In this document: one piece after another, positions 1-5,716 of the stretch
Layout of the letters: every line of letters begins with the position of its first letter
Position numbering within the stretch: position 1 is the stretch's first letter
Origin: Acidobacteriaceae bacterium
GTDB taxonomy: Bacteria; Acidobacteriota; Terriglobia; Terriglobales; Acidobacteriaceae
Reading direction: 5' to 3'
DNA length: 5,716 nucleotides
Assembly (NCBI GenBank): GCA_003133425.1
Contig: PKXI01000076.1
Location: forward strand, 1 to 5,716
Notes under the pieces: model-generated
Database searches by the model: none
Told to the model about the DNA's origin: nothing
What the model saw: the letters and a program-made list of their open reading frames with translations, nothing else
Made by a program: the position numbers and the translations under genes

Positions 1-116
1 CTACTCCAGCCTGCTGCCGCTGTTTGAACACCCCACAACTTTGCATGCTCTCAATTCTGACCGCAGTTGTCTCATCCCACAAGACTCATGCCTCGTGAAA
101 GCGTAAACAAGATGGG

Positions 117-247
117 GCTAAGATAGCGCTCACGATCTTTGATCGCGGTTCCAGCTTCAACGCGGAGATGATCGATGCCGTGAAGGGCTTCAGTATCCCC
201 CCAACCGGAGCAGCTTCCGAAATCCGTGGCAGAACGGTGTTGCCGAT
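117..247 (+). pseudogene. Remnant of a DDE (rve-type) transposase/integrase catalytic core, frameshifted
   Basis: In one frame (from 117) the translation reads AKIALTIFDRGSSFNAEMID followed by AVKGFSI. This resembles the 'YLIFDRD..FNA.VI..VK..GI' stretch around the second catalytic Asp of rve-type transposases common in Acidobacteriota. The next conserved block, expected as 'RTSFRSPWQNGVAERW', appears in the neighbouring frame from 203 as NRSSFRNPWQNGVAD. The frame change falls in the six-C run at 197-202, where one extra base would restore the frame. The Asp of 'FDRG' (codon 141-143) and the codon where the catalytic Glu should stand (GAT, 245-247) are then 35 residues apart, as in a D-D-35-E core, but the Glu is replaced by Asp or lies at the break. 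Homology is not visible after 247, and there are in-frame stops upstream. It cannot encode a working enzyme. The family call rests on remembered motif patterns. Confidence 0.72.
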
Positions 248-369
248 CCGTCCTCCCGTCTACGTTTCGAGAGAACGCGAGTTTTCCTTGGCTGCGTTTT
301 TCGGTGATAGGTCGGAGCAATCGCTTCCAAGCAAAGATTCCGCAAATGAGACAATGACCAGCGGTCACA
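248..369. other. Unassigned stretch between the transposase remnant and the regulator stop codon
   Basis: I see no convincing gene here. It lies between the break in the transposase remnant and the end of the convergent minus-strand gene. It may be further decayed transposon sequence or a deletion scar, since the expected continuation of the transposase core ('ERWVGSCRR...') cannot be read in any frame with confidence. Open frames on both strands cross it but have no family resemblance and overlap the 3' end of the real gene. Confidence 0.4.
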
Positions 370-1701
370 TTACCAGCAGTAGGTGGCAACGACGTCCGGA
401 GCACCGGGAAGTTGGTTTACGACGGTGGTATGCAAGACAATTTGTATATTCTTCTTTTCCCAGCCTTTGGGGAGGGACTTGACTAACTCCGAGATGGACT
501 GTGGATTGGTGAGGAATTCGGCTGCGGCACGAGTTCCTGCGAATCCGACTCCTGCTGCGGTAATGACGGTTGTGCCGGTCTTGGAATCCAAAATCCTGGA
601 TACTACCGCGTAGTCCTCGGCAAAGTCATCCTTTGCGACCCAATGCTTAGCGGGATCTTTGCGGTCCTGAATGGCGTTATGCACGGCGAAGACATAGCGC
701 AGGCTGGCGGTCATAGAAAGGGTCCATTGGTTGTTGTGCGCACCGATCAGGATAGCGGGACTTTGGCGAAAGTCGCCGTACACCACATCGTTGCCGTATC
801 GGATATCGAACTGCTTATTATGACGCACTAGGAGGGACACTATCTTTGTGGCCGCCGCGACATCGCCAATTGTCACGAAGGTATCCCTTACGGGCAATAG
901 ATCCCCAGTGCTCAGTTTCGTATCCGGGGGAAGCGGGATATAGGATTCCAACACTCTATTATCGCTTTTGCTCAACGGTTGTTGTTGGTAATAGGCATCT
1001 ATGTAGGAGGCAGACAATTCATAAACAGCATTGGTGCCGATATAGATAAGGACTGGGTTGGAGTTATCCAAGACGGGGGACCAGAATCGATCGAATGCGC
1101 GCGCCTCAGAGGCTGCGAAGTAGTGCTGTACTGCCAAGGTCAGGAGCACTGCTGAGGCGGCAATCACGATCAACCATTTCCGAGTTCGGAATCTTGCGGA
1201 GGATGGCGGAGGCTCAGGCTCTGCAACCTCGTGGGGGATGGGCGGCGTTATAGGTTCGACTGGCTGCTGGCCGCCTTCCGGTCCGTGCTGCGGAGCCGAG
1301 GGCGAAAGAGTTGGATTTCCGTTAATCCATTCGAATATAGCCCTGAACGACCCGGGAGGCACGCTGATCCGGACGCCTTCCTCATGCGCCTCTTGATAAT
1401 AAAGCGCAAGGCGCTTCCTAACCTCAGCCGCCCGCGCGCGGACGATCGGATCGTCATTCGTGTCGTAGTCAGGGCGTCTGTTAAAAACATTCGCTCCAAT
1501 GATCCGTTCCTTGAGCATCTCAAGGTGGCCGGCGAGAGTCTGATCGACAATGTACTGCAACAATTCCTGAGATTGTTTACTGGTGTGAAAGGGCGTACTT
1601 TGGAAGATCGCAGATAACGTCTTCTGGACTTCGAGCGCCGGCACGCCCTCCAAGCCAAGTTGCCTGTCATGAGGATCGGCCACTTCAACTGGATGCTCCA
1701 T
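370..1701 (-). CDS. Single-pass membrane protein with N-terminal regulatory-type domain; putative transmembrane regulator of the divergent receptor
   Basis: A 443-residue protein of unproven function. Residues about 22-126 form a domain with a clear motif series: 'F..S.....LLQYIVDQTLAG', 'LKERIIGANVFNRRPDYD', 'DDPIVRARAAEVRKRLALYY' and 'ISVPPGSFRAIFE'. The same domain is found at the N-terminus of many acidobacterial proteins and of rhizobial TPR proteins often labelled adenylate cyclase. No cyclase catalytic motif is present, so that label should not be copied. Residues 130-170 are a Pro/Glu-rich linker, and Arg/Lys at 169-175 precede one hydrophobic helix (about 176-193), which predicts N-in, C-out topology. 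The exported part (about 200-443) includes 'AILIGAHNNQWTLSMTASLRYVF' (split around 316-338) and 'GTRAAAEFLTNP' (389-400), and resembles C-terminal domains of other acidobacterial hypothetical proteins. The ATG at 1701 is chosen because GAGGAA lies 8 bases upstream. Its divergent position and membrane-anchored layout, like ToxR/CadC in arrangement only, suggest a one-component sensor-regulator. DNA binding is inferred, not shown. Confidence 0.82.
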   Translation of the reverse strand: MEHPVEVADPHDRQLGLEGVPALEVQKTLSAIFQSTPFHTSKQSQELLQYIVDQTLAGHLEMLKERIIGANVFNRRPDYDTNDDPIVRARAAEVRKRLALYYQEAHEEGVRISVPPGSFRAIFEWINGNPTLSPSAPQHGPEGGQQPVEPITPPIPHEVAEPEPPPSSARFRTRKWLIVIAASAVLLTLAVQHYFAASEARAFDRFWSPVLDNSNPVLIYIGTNAVYELSASYIDAYYQQQPLSKSDNRVLESYIPLPPDTKLSTGDLLPVRDTFVTIGDVAAATKIVSLLVRHNKQFDIRYGNDVVYGDFRQSPAILIGAHNNQWTLSMTASLRYVFAVHNAIQDRKDPAKHWVAKDDFAEDYAVVSRILDSKTGTTVITAAGVGFAGTRAAAEFLTNPQSISELVKSLPKGWEKKNIQIVLHTTVVNQLPGAPDVVATYCW

Positions 1702-1709
1702 CGATAGCG

Positions 1710-1715
1710 TTCCTC
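1710..1715 (-). promoter_or_regulatory. Ribosome binding site of the minus-strand regulator gene
   Basis: On the minus strand GAGGAA stands 8 bases before the ATG at 1701-1699. This is near-ideal spacing and supports that start over any upstream alternative. Confidence 0.75.
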
Positions 1716-1727
1716 AAAATCACTGAA

Positions 1728-1816
1728 TGCAACGTACTGTACCCCCTTTGACTGCATTTAACAAGTAGTCGCAAATCGCCAGAGTGCTCTCGGACAGTAC
1801 CGTACAGTACGTTGCA
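1728..1816. repeat. 15-bp perfect inverted repeat with GTAC tetramers at 5-bp spacing; candidate operator pair in the divergent promoter region
   Basis: Left arm TGCAACGTACTGTAC (1728-1742) and right arm GTACAGTACGTTGCA (1802-1816) are exact reverse complements, separated by 59 bases. Each arm contains GTAC-N-GTAC, itself an odd-centred dyad. On the right side a third GTAC precedes in the same register, giving GTAC at 1797, 1802 and 1807; on the left they are at 1734 and 1739. The symmetry between two divergent genes and the repeated half-sites suggest a binding site for a dimeric regulator that acts on both promoters. The regulator is not known; the minus-strand protein is the obvious candidate but a factor encoded elsewhere is possible. 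Confidence 0.7.
1736..1764 (-). promoter_or_regulatory. Putative sigma-70-like promoter of the regulator gene, -10 inside the left repeat arm
   Basis: On the minus strand TTGTTA (1764-1759) and TACAGT (1741-1736) are separated by exactly 17 bases. Each matches the consensus at 4 of 6 positions. A start site about 7 bases further would leave a leader of roughly 25-30 bases carrying the GAGGAA site. The -10 lies wholly inside the left arm of the inverted repeat, so a protein bound there would be expected to block or alter this promoter. The equivalent TACAGT in the right arm (1803-1808, + strand) faces the receptor gene but lacks a recognisable -35 at the right distance. Confidence 0.4.
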
Positions 1817-1991
1817 GTCTCGCGTGGCAGGGGCGTTTTCTTGTGCGAGTAATCGAGGCTAGCATTCCGGGTGCTTGAAAGCGCCATCTCACCTGAACAG
1901 TCAGCCTGGATGGGGGGGCTCCGGGTTGTCCTTCAAAGACCTGGGGCAAGTGAAAAGCGAAATCATAACCGCGAAAATCTCAGGAGGCAAA
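1817..1991 (+). other. Leader region upstream of the receptor gene
   Basis: About 175 bases lie between the right repeat arm and the receptor start. The receptor reading frame stays open back through part of this stretch (to 1875, a TTG), but the extension has no ribosome site and does not look like a signal peptide, so it is treated as untranslated leader. It contains a run of seven G at 1912-1918. I recognise no riboswitch, terminator hairpin or small gene here. Confidence 0.5.
1982..1987 (+). promoter_or_regulatory. Ribosome binding site that fixes the receptor start at 1992
   Basis: A full AGGAGG stands 4 bases before the ATG at 1992. The spacing is short, but the perfect core together with the signal peptide beginning at that Met makes this the start, rather than the in-frame TTG at 1875. 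Confidence 0.8.
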
Positions 1992-4900
1992 ATGACCAGG
2001 TTACGTCTCGTACATTTGGCAGTCTTGATGGCCACCATGAGCATAGGACTGACATTCGTTTCGAAACTCCATGCGCAGACGATGAGTTCCACGGCGTCTC
2101 TGTCGGGTACAGTTTCCGACCCGTCCGGGGCCAGAATCCCGAAAGCGACAGTGAAGCTCACAAATCCAGAAAATGGAGTCACCCGACTCTTCACCACGGG
2201 TTCGGCGGGGGACTTCTCCTTTGCCTTGCTCCCAGCCGGCACCTATACTCTCGAGGCCAGCGCCACGGGATTCAAGACATCCAGGCAAACCGGGATAGTC
2301 CTCAATGTAGGAGATTCGCTTAACGAGGGAATCAGTCTGACTATCGGCGCGACCGAGCAGGTCACGGTGAGCGAATCTGGACCCCTGCTTCAAACACAGG
2401 ACGCCAACGTCAGCACAGAGATCTCCTCCAAGCAAGTTCAGGAACTGCCTCTCAATCTGAGAAATGTGGTTGGCCTGGTGATGTTGAATTCCTCCGTGAA
2501 CAACCAGACCCAGCAGCAGTTATTGGCGGCGGGCGGCGGGGAGGATACGGCCGACCAGGACATGTCGTTCCTGACTTTTGGAGGCGGCTTCTTCGGAACC
2601 ACGGCCTTTATTCTGGATGGCGGCTGGAACGTGGCCGGCGGCTGGGGCGGGGTCGTTTATGTGCCTTCGGTGGACGACACTCAGGAATTCAAGGTAACGA
2701 CCAACTCGTTTTCAGCCGAATACGGATGGAGCACCGGCAATGTGGTGAACATGATTACCAAATCCGGCACCAGCGACTTCCATATCGTTTTGGACGAGTT
2801 CCTGCGCAATCAGAAAATGGACGCCAATACTTACTTCCATAATCTGGACCACCTCGGGAAAACTCCCGACCATCGCAATCAGTTCGGAGTTGCCGGCGGC
2901 GGGCCGTTGTATATCCCGGGCATTTACCGGCAGCGCGACAAGACGTTCTTTTTCGCCAATTATGAGGGTTTGCGGCTCAACAACGCCGGCTCGTATAGCG
3001 CAAATGTGCCCACTTCCGCGCAGGAGTCGGGCAACTTTTCGTCGGCTCTCACCAGCACTGTGCTCGGTACGGATGCGCTGGGTAGAAACATCTATGCCGG
3101 TGCGATCTACAATCCCTACACCACCAGACAAGTTCTGGCTACCTCCGGCCCGAATGCGGGAAAAATGGTAACCATTCGCGACCCTTATCCTGGAAACATA
3201 ATTCCCACGACCGGAGCAGGTGCAATTGATGCTCTGGCGGGGAAATTTGTTTCAGGAAAATACTGGCCTGCGCCAGCCAATGGAGGCGGCGGCTTCAACT
3301 TCAACGTCGCGGCGTCACAAGCGACGGCTTCCAACGAGTACGGAATTCGAATCGACCACAACTTCAACGCCAACAACCGGATTTACGGGCGCTGGTCGCA
3401 GAAGTACGAGACGAAGGCCGCTACACCGGCCTATTACGGAGCGAACGACGTCGGTGGACCGGAGGTCTCTAACCCGAACAACCGCTATAGTATCGCTTTG
3501 GGCGGTTCTCACATCTTTTCGTCCACTTTCGTCATGAACGGCAACCTTGTGTTCAGCCGCTGGGTCGAGGGAAACAACACCCAGAGCTTCGGGTTCAAGT
3601 CGTCCACGCTCGGGCTGCCTGCCATCATCGACGCGTATTCTCCGCAGTTTCCGCAGGTCGGTTTCGCCGGCAGCAACTATGCTCCGTTGGGAGCAACCAC
3701 CGGCTTCGGCCAATTGCACTCTCCGACCAACATAGGCACCGCTTCCATAGACCTCAACAAGACCCACGGAGCAAACTCGCTCTCGTTCGGGTATATGGGC
3801 GTGGTGAGCCAGATGTACGGCGGCAGGATCCATGCCACGCAGTTCAACTTCTCAAACGCCATGACACAAGGTCCTGACCCAACAGCCGCGACGGCCGGCA
3901 CCGGAGATGCGTTCGCTTCCTTTATGGCGGGCGCCGGTGTTGGCGGCGCCGGTAATGCCGGCAACACCGGGTTTAACGCATTTCCGGCGGCAGAGTTTTA
4001 CCTGCATGGTGGGTACGTTCAGGACGATTGGAAAGTGAATCAGAAGTTCACCTTGAACCTGGGCTTCCGCTATGAAATGCAGACCCCGGTCACAACGAGG
4101 GCAAACAACCAGGCGTATTTCGATTTTCACGCCCTCAATCCTATCAGCGCAGCGGCCGGACACCCGTATTATGGGGCAATTGTCTACAGCACTCCAGGCA
4201 ACCGCGGTCTATATCGCTCCAATTGGGATGACCTCGCGCCCCGCATTGGATTCGCGTACTCCCTCATGCCGAAGTTGGTTTTACGCGGCGGCTGGGGTCT
4301 GTATTACTCGAGAAACATCTATGGCGCCGGACCGAGCCCGGGATATTCTCAAGCGACGACGTGGACTTCTTCGGTCGACGGTAACACGGTCACCCAGCCG
4401 CTCTCTCAGGTATTCTCAACGGGCGTTCTGCCGGTTACCGGGAACGCGCTGGGAGGCCTGACGAACGTCGGTCAGGGAGGCGGTGGAGTCAATCCGTACC
4501 GTCCCGACCCCCGAATCAAGCAGTTCGTTGGTGGACTCCAATATGCATTCACCCCCAACGACTTGCTGGATGTCAACTACGTGGGGAACCGCGGAACGCG
4601 CCTTATCCTTGGCGGCATGAACTACGGCCAACTGGATCCGAAATATCTCTCCATGGGCTCGGCGCTAAACAATTTGGTGGCCAATCCGCTGGCCGGCGCC
4701 CTGAGCACCCTCGGCCTCCCGACCAGTAGCTGCGGACTGAGTGCGGCGACCGTTCAGCAGGCGCAATTACTGCTGCCGTATCCGGAATTCTGCGGAAGTA
4801 CCTCAGCCTCATCCGAACCGGTCGGCTTCGACAACTACAACTCTTTGCAGGCAACTTTCACCCACCGCGTCAGCCTGGGCCTGATCTTTATGGCCTCCTA

Positions 4901-5600
4901 CACCTACTCGAAGTTCCTCGACGATGTCGGCGGTCCGGAAGAATGGGGCTCAATCAACAGCGGAGGCGGCTCTATCCGCAATTACTATGACCTGGGCGCG
5001 GAAAAGTCGATTGACTCTACCGATGTCCCTCAATCTCTCGTTCTGAACTATGTGTACGAACTGCCGGTCGGCAAGGGGAGGACGTTCGGCGGCGGCATGA
5101 ACGCTGTAGAGGATGCAGTTGCGGGAGGGTGGCAGGTCTCCGGAGTTACCCACGTCCAGGCCGGTTTCCCGCTGTCGATCGGCAATGCCAACGCTAACTC
5201 CGCAAGTCTTTGGGGCGGGAATCAGCATGCGAACGTGGTGTCGGGGGCCTTTAAGAGCGGCACCTGCGGCACGGGCTCCAACACCATACCTGTGGGAACG
5301 AAGTATTGCTGGTTCAACCCGGCGGCCTTTGCGCAGGCGCCCGCATACACATTCGGCAATGCCCCCCGTTACTTCTCCAATCTCCGGGCTCCTGGTTACG
5401 TCGACGAGGATCTGGGGATCCAAAAGTGGTTCAACATCGCAGAGAAATTCCGCCTGCAGTTCTCCGCCCAGATGTTCAACACTTTTAACCACACCAACTT
5501 CGATTCGCCCGATATTAACCTAGGGGATACCACAATGGGCGAAATCTCAAACACCCAGGGAGCGAGACAAGTGCAGTTGTCACTTAAGCTGGTCCGATAG
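1992..5600 (+). CDS. Oar-like TonB-dependent outer-membrane receptor with carboxypeptidase-regulatory-like N-terminal domain
   Basis: A 1202-residue outer-membrane protein. Residues 1-29 form a signal peptide (basic MTRLR, hydrophobic core, cleavage near LHA-Q or HAQ-T). Residues about 35-127 are a carboxypeptidase-regulatory-like beta-sandwich: 'LSGTVSDPSGARIPKATV', 'GDFSFALLPAGTYTLEA..GF'. The plug follows (about 136-260): 'ISSKQVQELPLNLRNV', 'TAFILDGGWNVAGGWGG', and its closing signature 'FSAEYGWSTGNVVNMITKSG'. The long beta-barrel (about 260-1202) has 'DEFLRNQKMDAN', 'DKTFFFANYEGLR' (317-329), and 'LGFRYEM', and near the end 'FRLQFSAQMFNTFNHTNFD'. Length fits Oar-like receptors. It probably imports a large nutrient such as a glycan or peptide fragment, but no substrate can be read from the sequence. 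I could not identify a clear TonB box. The only four cysteines form two close pairs (914/934 and 1092/1106), probably loop disulfides. The chain ends in LSLKLVR rather than the usual C-terminal aromatic. Members of this family are very abundant in acidobacterial genomes. Confidence 0.93.
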   Translation: MTRLRLVHLAVLMATMSIGLTFVSKLHAQTMSSTASLSGTVSDPSGARIPKATVKLTNPENGVTRLFTTGSAGDFSFALLPAGTYTLEASATGFKTSRQTGIVLNVGDSLNEGISLTIGATEQVTVSESGPLLQTQDANVSTEISSKQVQELPLNLRNVVGLVMLNSSVNNQTQQQLLAAGGGEDTADQDMSFLTFGGGFFGTTAFILDGGWNVAGGWGGVVYVPSVDDTQEFKVTTNSFSAEYGWSTGNVVNMITKSGTSDFHIVLDEFLRNQKMDANTYFHNLDHLGKTPDHRNQFGVAGGGPLYIPGIYRQRDKTFFFANYEGLRLNNAGSYSANVPTSAQESGNFSSALTSTVLGTDALGRNIYAGAIYNPYTTRQVLATSGPNAGKMVTIRDPYPGNIIPTTGAGAIDALAGKFVSGKYWPAPANGGGGFNFNVAASQATASNEYGIRIDHNFNANNRIYGRWSQKYETKAATPAYYGANDVGGPEVSNPNNRYSIALGGSHIFSSTFVMNGNLVFSRWVEGNNTQSFGFKSSTLGLPAIIDAYSPQFPQVGFAGSNYAPLGATTGFGQLHSPTNIGTASIDLNKTHGANSLSFGYMGVVSQMYGGRIHATQFNFSNAMTQGPDPTAATAGTGDAFASFMAGAGVGGAGNAGNTGFNAFPAAEFYLHGGYVQDDWKVNQKFTLNLGFRYEMQTPVTTRANNQAYFDFHALNPISAAAGHPYYGAIVYSTPGNRGLYRSNWDDLAPRIGFAYSLMPKLVLRGGWGLYYSRNIYGAGPSPGYSQATTWTSSVDGNTVTQPLSQVFSTGVLPVTGNALGGLTNVGQGGGGVNPYRPDPRIKQFVGGLQYAFTPNDLLDVNYVGNRGTRLILGGMNYGQLDPKYLSMGSALNNLVANPLAGALSTLGLPTSSCGLSAATVQQAQLLLPYPEFCGSTSASSEPVGFDNYNSLQATFTHRVSLGLIFMASYTYSKFLDDVGGPEEWGSINSGGGSIRNYYDLGAEKSIDSTDVPQSLVLNYVYELPVGKGRTFGGGMNAVEDAVAGGWQVSGVTHVQAGFPLSIGNANANSASLWGGNQHANVVSGAFKSGTCGTGSNTIPVGTKYCWFNPAAFAQAPAYTFGNAPRYFSNLRAPGYVDEDLGIQKWFNIAEKFRLQFSAQMFNTFNHTNFDSPDINLGDTTMGEISNTQGARQVQLSLKLVR

Positions 5601-5608
5601 GTTACCAA

Positions 5609-5716
5609 ATGCACTGCTTGAAGGGTGCGGGTCTCCTTGTCCTCATGGCCGCGGTTTCAACCGTGGCCGTAAGGGCAATCCAGCCCGACAACAATGAAAA
5701 GCTGCAATCCTATCTC
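5609..5716 (+). CDS. Start of a secreted protein of unknown function (cut by the window end)
   Basis: Thirty-six codons are visible, open to the window edge. The product begins MHCLK and continues with a hydrophobic stretch (GAGLLVLMAAVSTVAV) ending in VRA-IQ, a good signal peptide with a type I cleavage site. There is no lipobox. The first mature residues, IQPDNNEKLQSYL, are polar and look helical; acidobacterial receptor genes are often followed by secreted TPR or hypothetical proteins, but too little is visible to choose. The ATG lies 8 bases after the receptor stop, and only a weak AGG overlapping that stop serves as ribosome site. The gene is therefore probably co-transcribed with the receptor and perhaps translated by coupling. 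An alternative in-frame ATG at 5645 would remove most of the signal peptide and is less likely. Confidence 0.65.
   Translation, partial: MHCLKGAGLLVLMAAVSTVAVRAIQPDNNEKLQSYL
5645..5670. repeat. Inverted repeat (hairpin) within the signal-peptide codons of the downstream gene
   Basis: GGCCGCGGTT (5647-5656) and AACCGTGGCC (5659-5668) can pair over 10 positions, with one G-U pair in RNA and only TC between the arms. One or two more outer pairs are possible. It is the strongest local hairpin I noticed in the window and starts about 36 bases after the start codon of the downstream gene. Confidence 0.55.

Noticed and set aside
28..116. Upstream extension of the transposase remnant, starting from an 'EHPT'-like tetrapeptide at about 28-39
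   Set aside because: The tetrapeptide fits the family, but the distance to the 'FDRG' block is too long and the residues between do not match, so it may be chance.
355..367. TGACC-AGC-GGTCA hairpin just after the regulator stop as a terminator
   Set aside because: The stem is only 5 bp with no proper T-run after it on the minus strand; too weak to call an intrinsic terminator.
370..1701. Calling the minus-strand protein an adenylate cyclase
   Set aside because: Proteins with a similar N-terminal domain are often given this label, but no cyclase catalytic motifs are present in any part of this sequence.
1748..1776. Plus-strand promoter TTGACT-17-GCAAAT for the receptor
   Set aside because: The -35 is good, but GCAAAT lacks the conserved first T and other -10 features; it cannot be preferred over a promoter at the right repeat arm.
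1875..1991. N-terminal extension of the receptor to an in-frame TTG, adding 39 residues
   Set aside because: It has no ribosome binding site, its residues are polar and would bury the signal peptide, and a full AGGAGG precedes the ATG at 1992.
4950..5492. 180-residue minus-strand open frame and other long frames antisense to the receptor
   Set aside because: These are shadows of a GC-rich coding sequence. They show no family resemblance, and the receptor frame has clear domain content throughout.
1..5716. tRNA, rRNA, CRISPR array or complete insertion sequence
   Set aside because: No cloverleaf-like or rRNA-like sequence, no regularly spaced direct repeats, and no element with intact transposase and terminal repeats was seen on either strand.

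Overview
The window looks like an accessory region of an Acidobacteriota genome (Solibacter/Bryobacter type or a relative). This is inferred from protein style, not from a search. The receptor is a large Oar-like TonB-dependent protein with a carboxypeptidase-regulatory-like N-terminus and the wording typical of acidobacterial paralogues: 'EFLRN..MDAN..F', 'KTFFFANYEGLR', 'LPYPEFCG', 'TFGNAPRYFSNLR..G'. The divergent gene carries an N-terminal domain that I know mainly from acidobacterial and rhizobial proteins.

Layout. Positions 1-116 hold no gene I can support. Positions 117-247 (+) hold a frameshifted remnant of a DDE (rve-type) transposase/integrase core. It is recognisable from 'IFDRGS.FNAEMIDAVK.F' in one frame and 'FRNPWQNGVA' in the next, separated by a C-run one base short. 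Positions 248-369 are unassigned. A 443-residue single-pass membrane protein is encoded on the minus strand (370-1701). It has an N-terminal cytoplasmic signalling-type domain, a proline-rich linker, one membrane helix, and an exported C-terminal domain of unknown function. A 290-bp divergent intergenic region (1702-1991) follows. It contains a perfect 15-bp inverted repeat (1728-1742 and 1802-1816) built from GTAC tetramers at exact 5-bp spacing, and the left arm covers the -10 of the best promoter candidate for the minus-strand gene. The TonB-dependent receptor (1992-5600, +, 1202 residues) fills most of the window. Eight bases after its stop a second secreted protein begins (5609 onward) and is cut by the window end.

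How the parts may work together (inference). The minus-strand protein has the architecture of a membrane-anchored one-component regulator. It could sense a periplasmic state linked to substrate uptake and control both its own promoter and the receptor operon through the GTAC repeats. The receptor would import an unidentified large substrate across the outer membrane, and the small secreted product downstream is probably co-transcribed with it. No enzyme in the window reveals the substrate. The operator-like repeat and the regulator/receptor pairing are the most interesting items here; the receptor itself belongs to a very common acidobacterial family.
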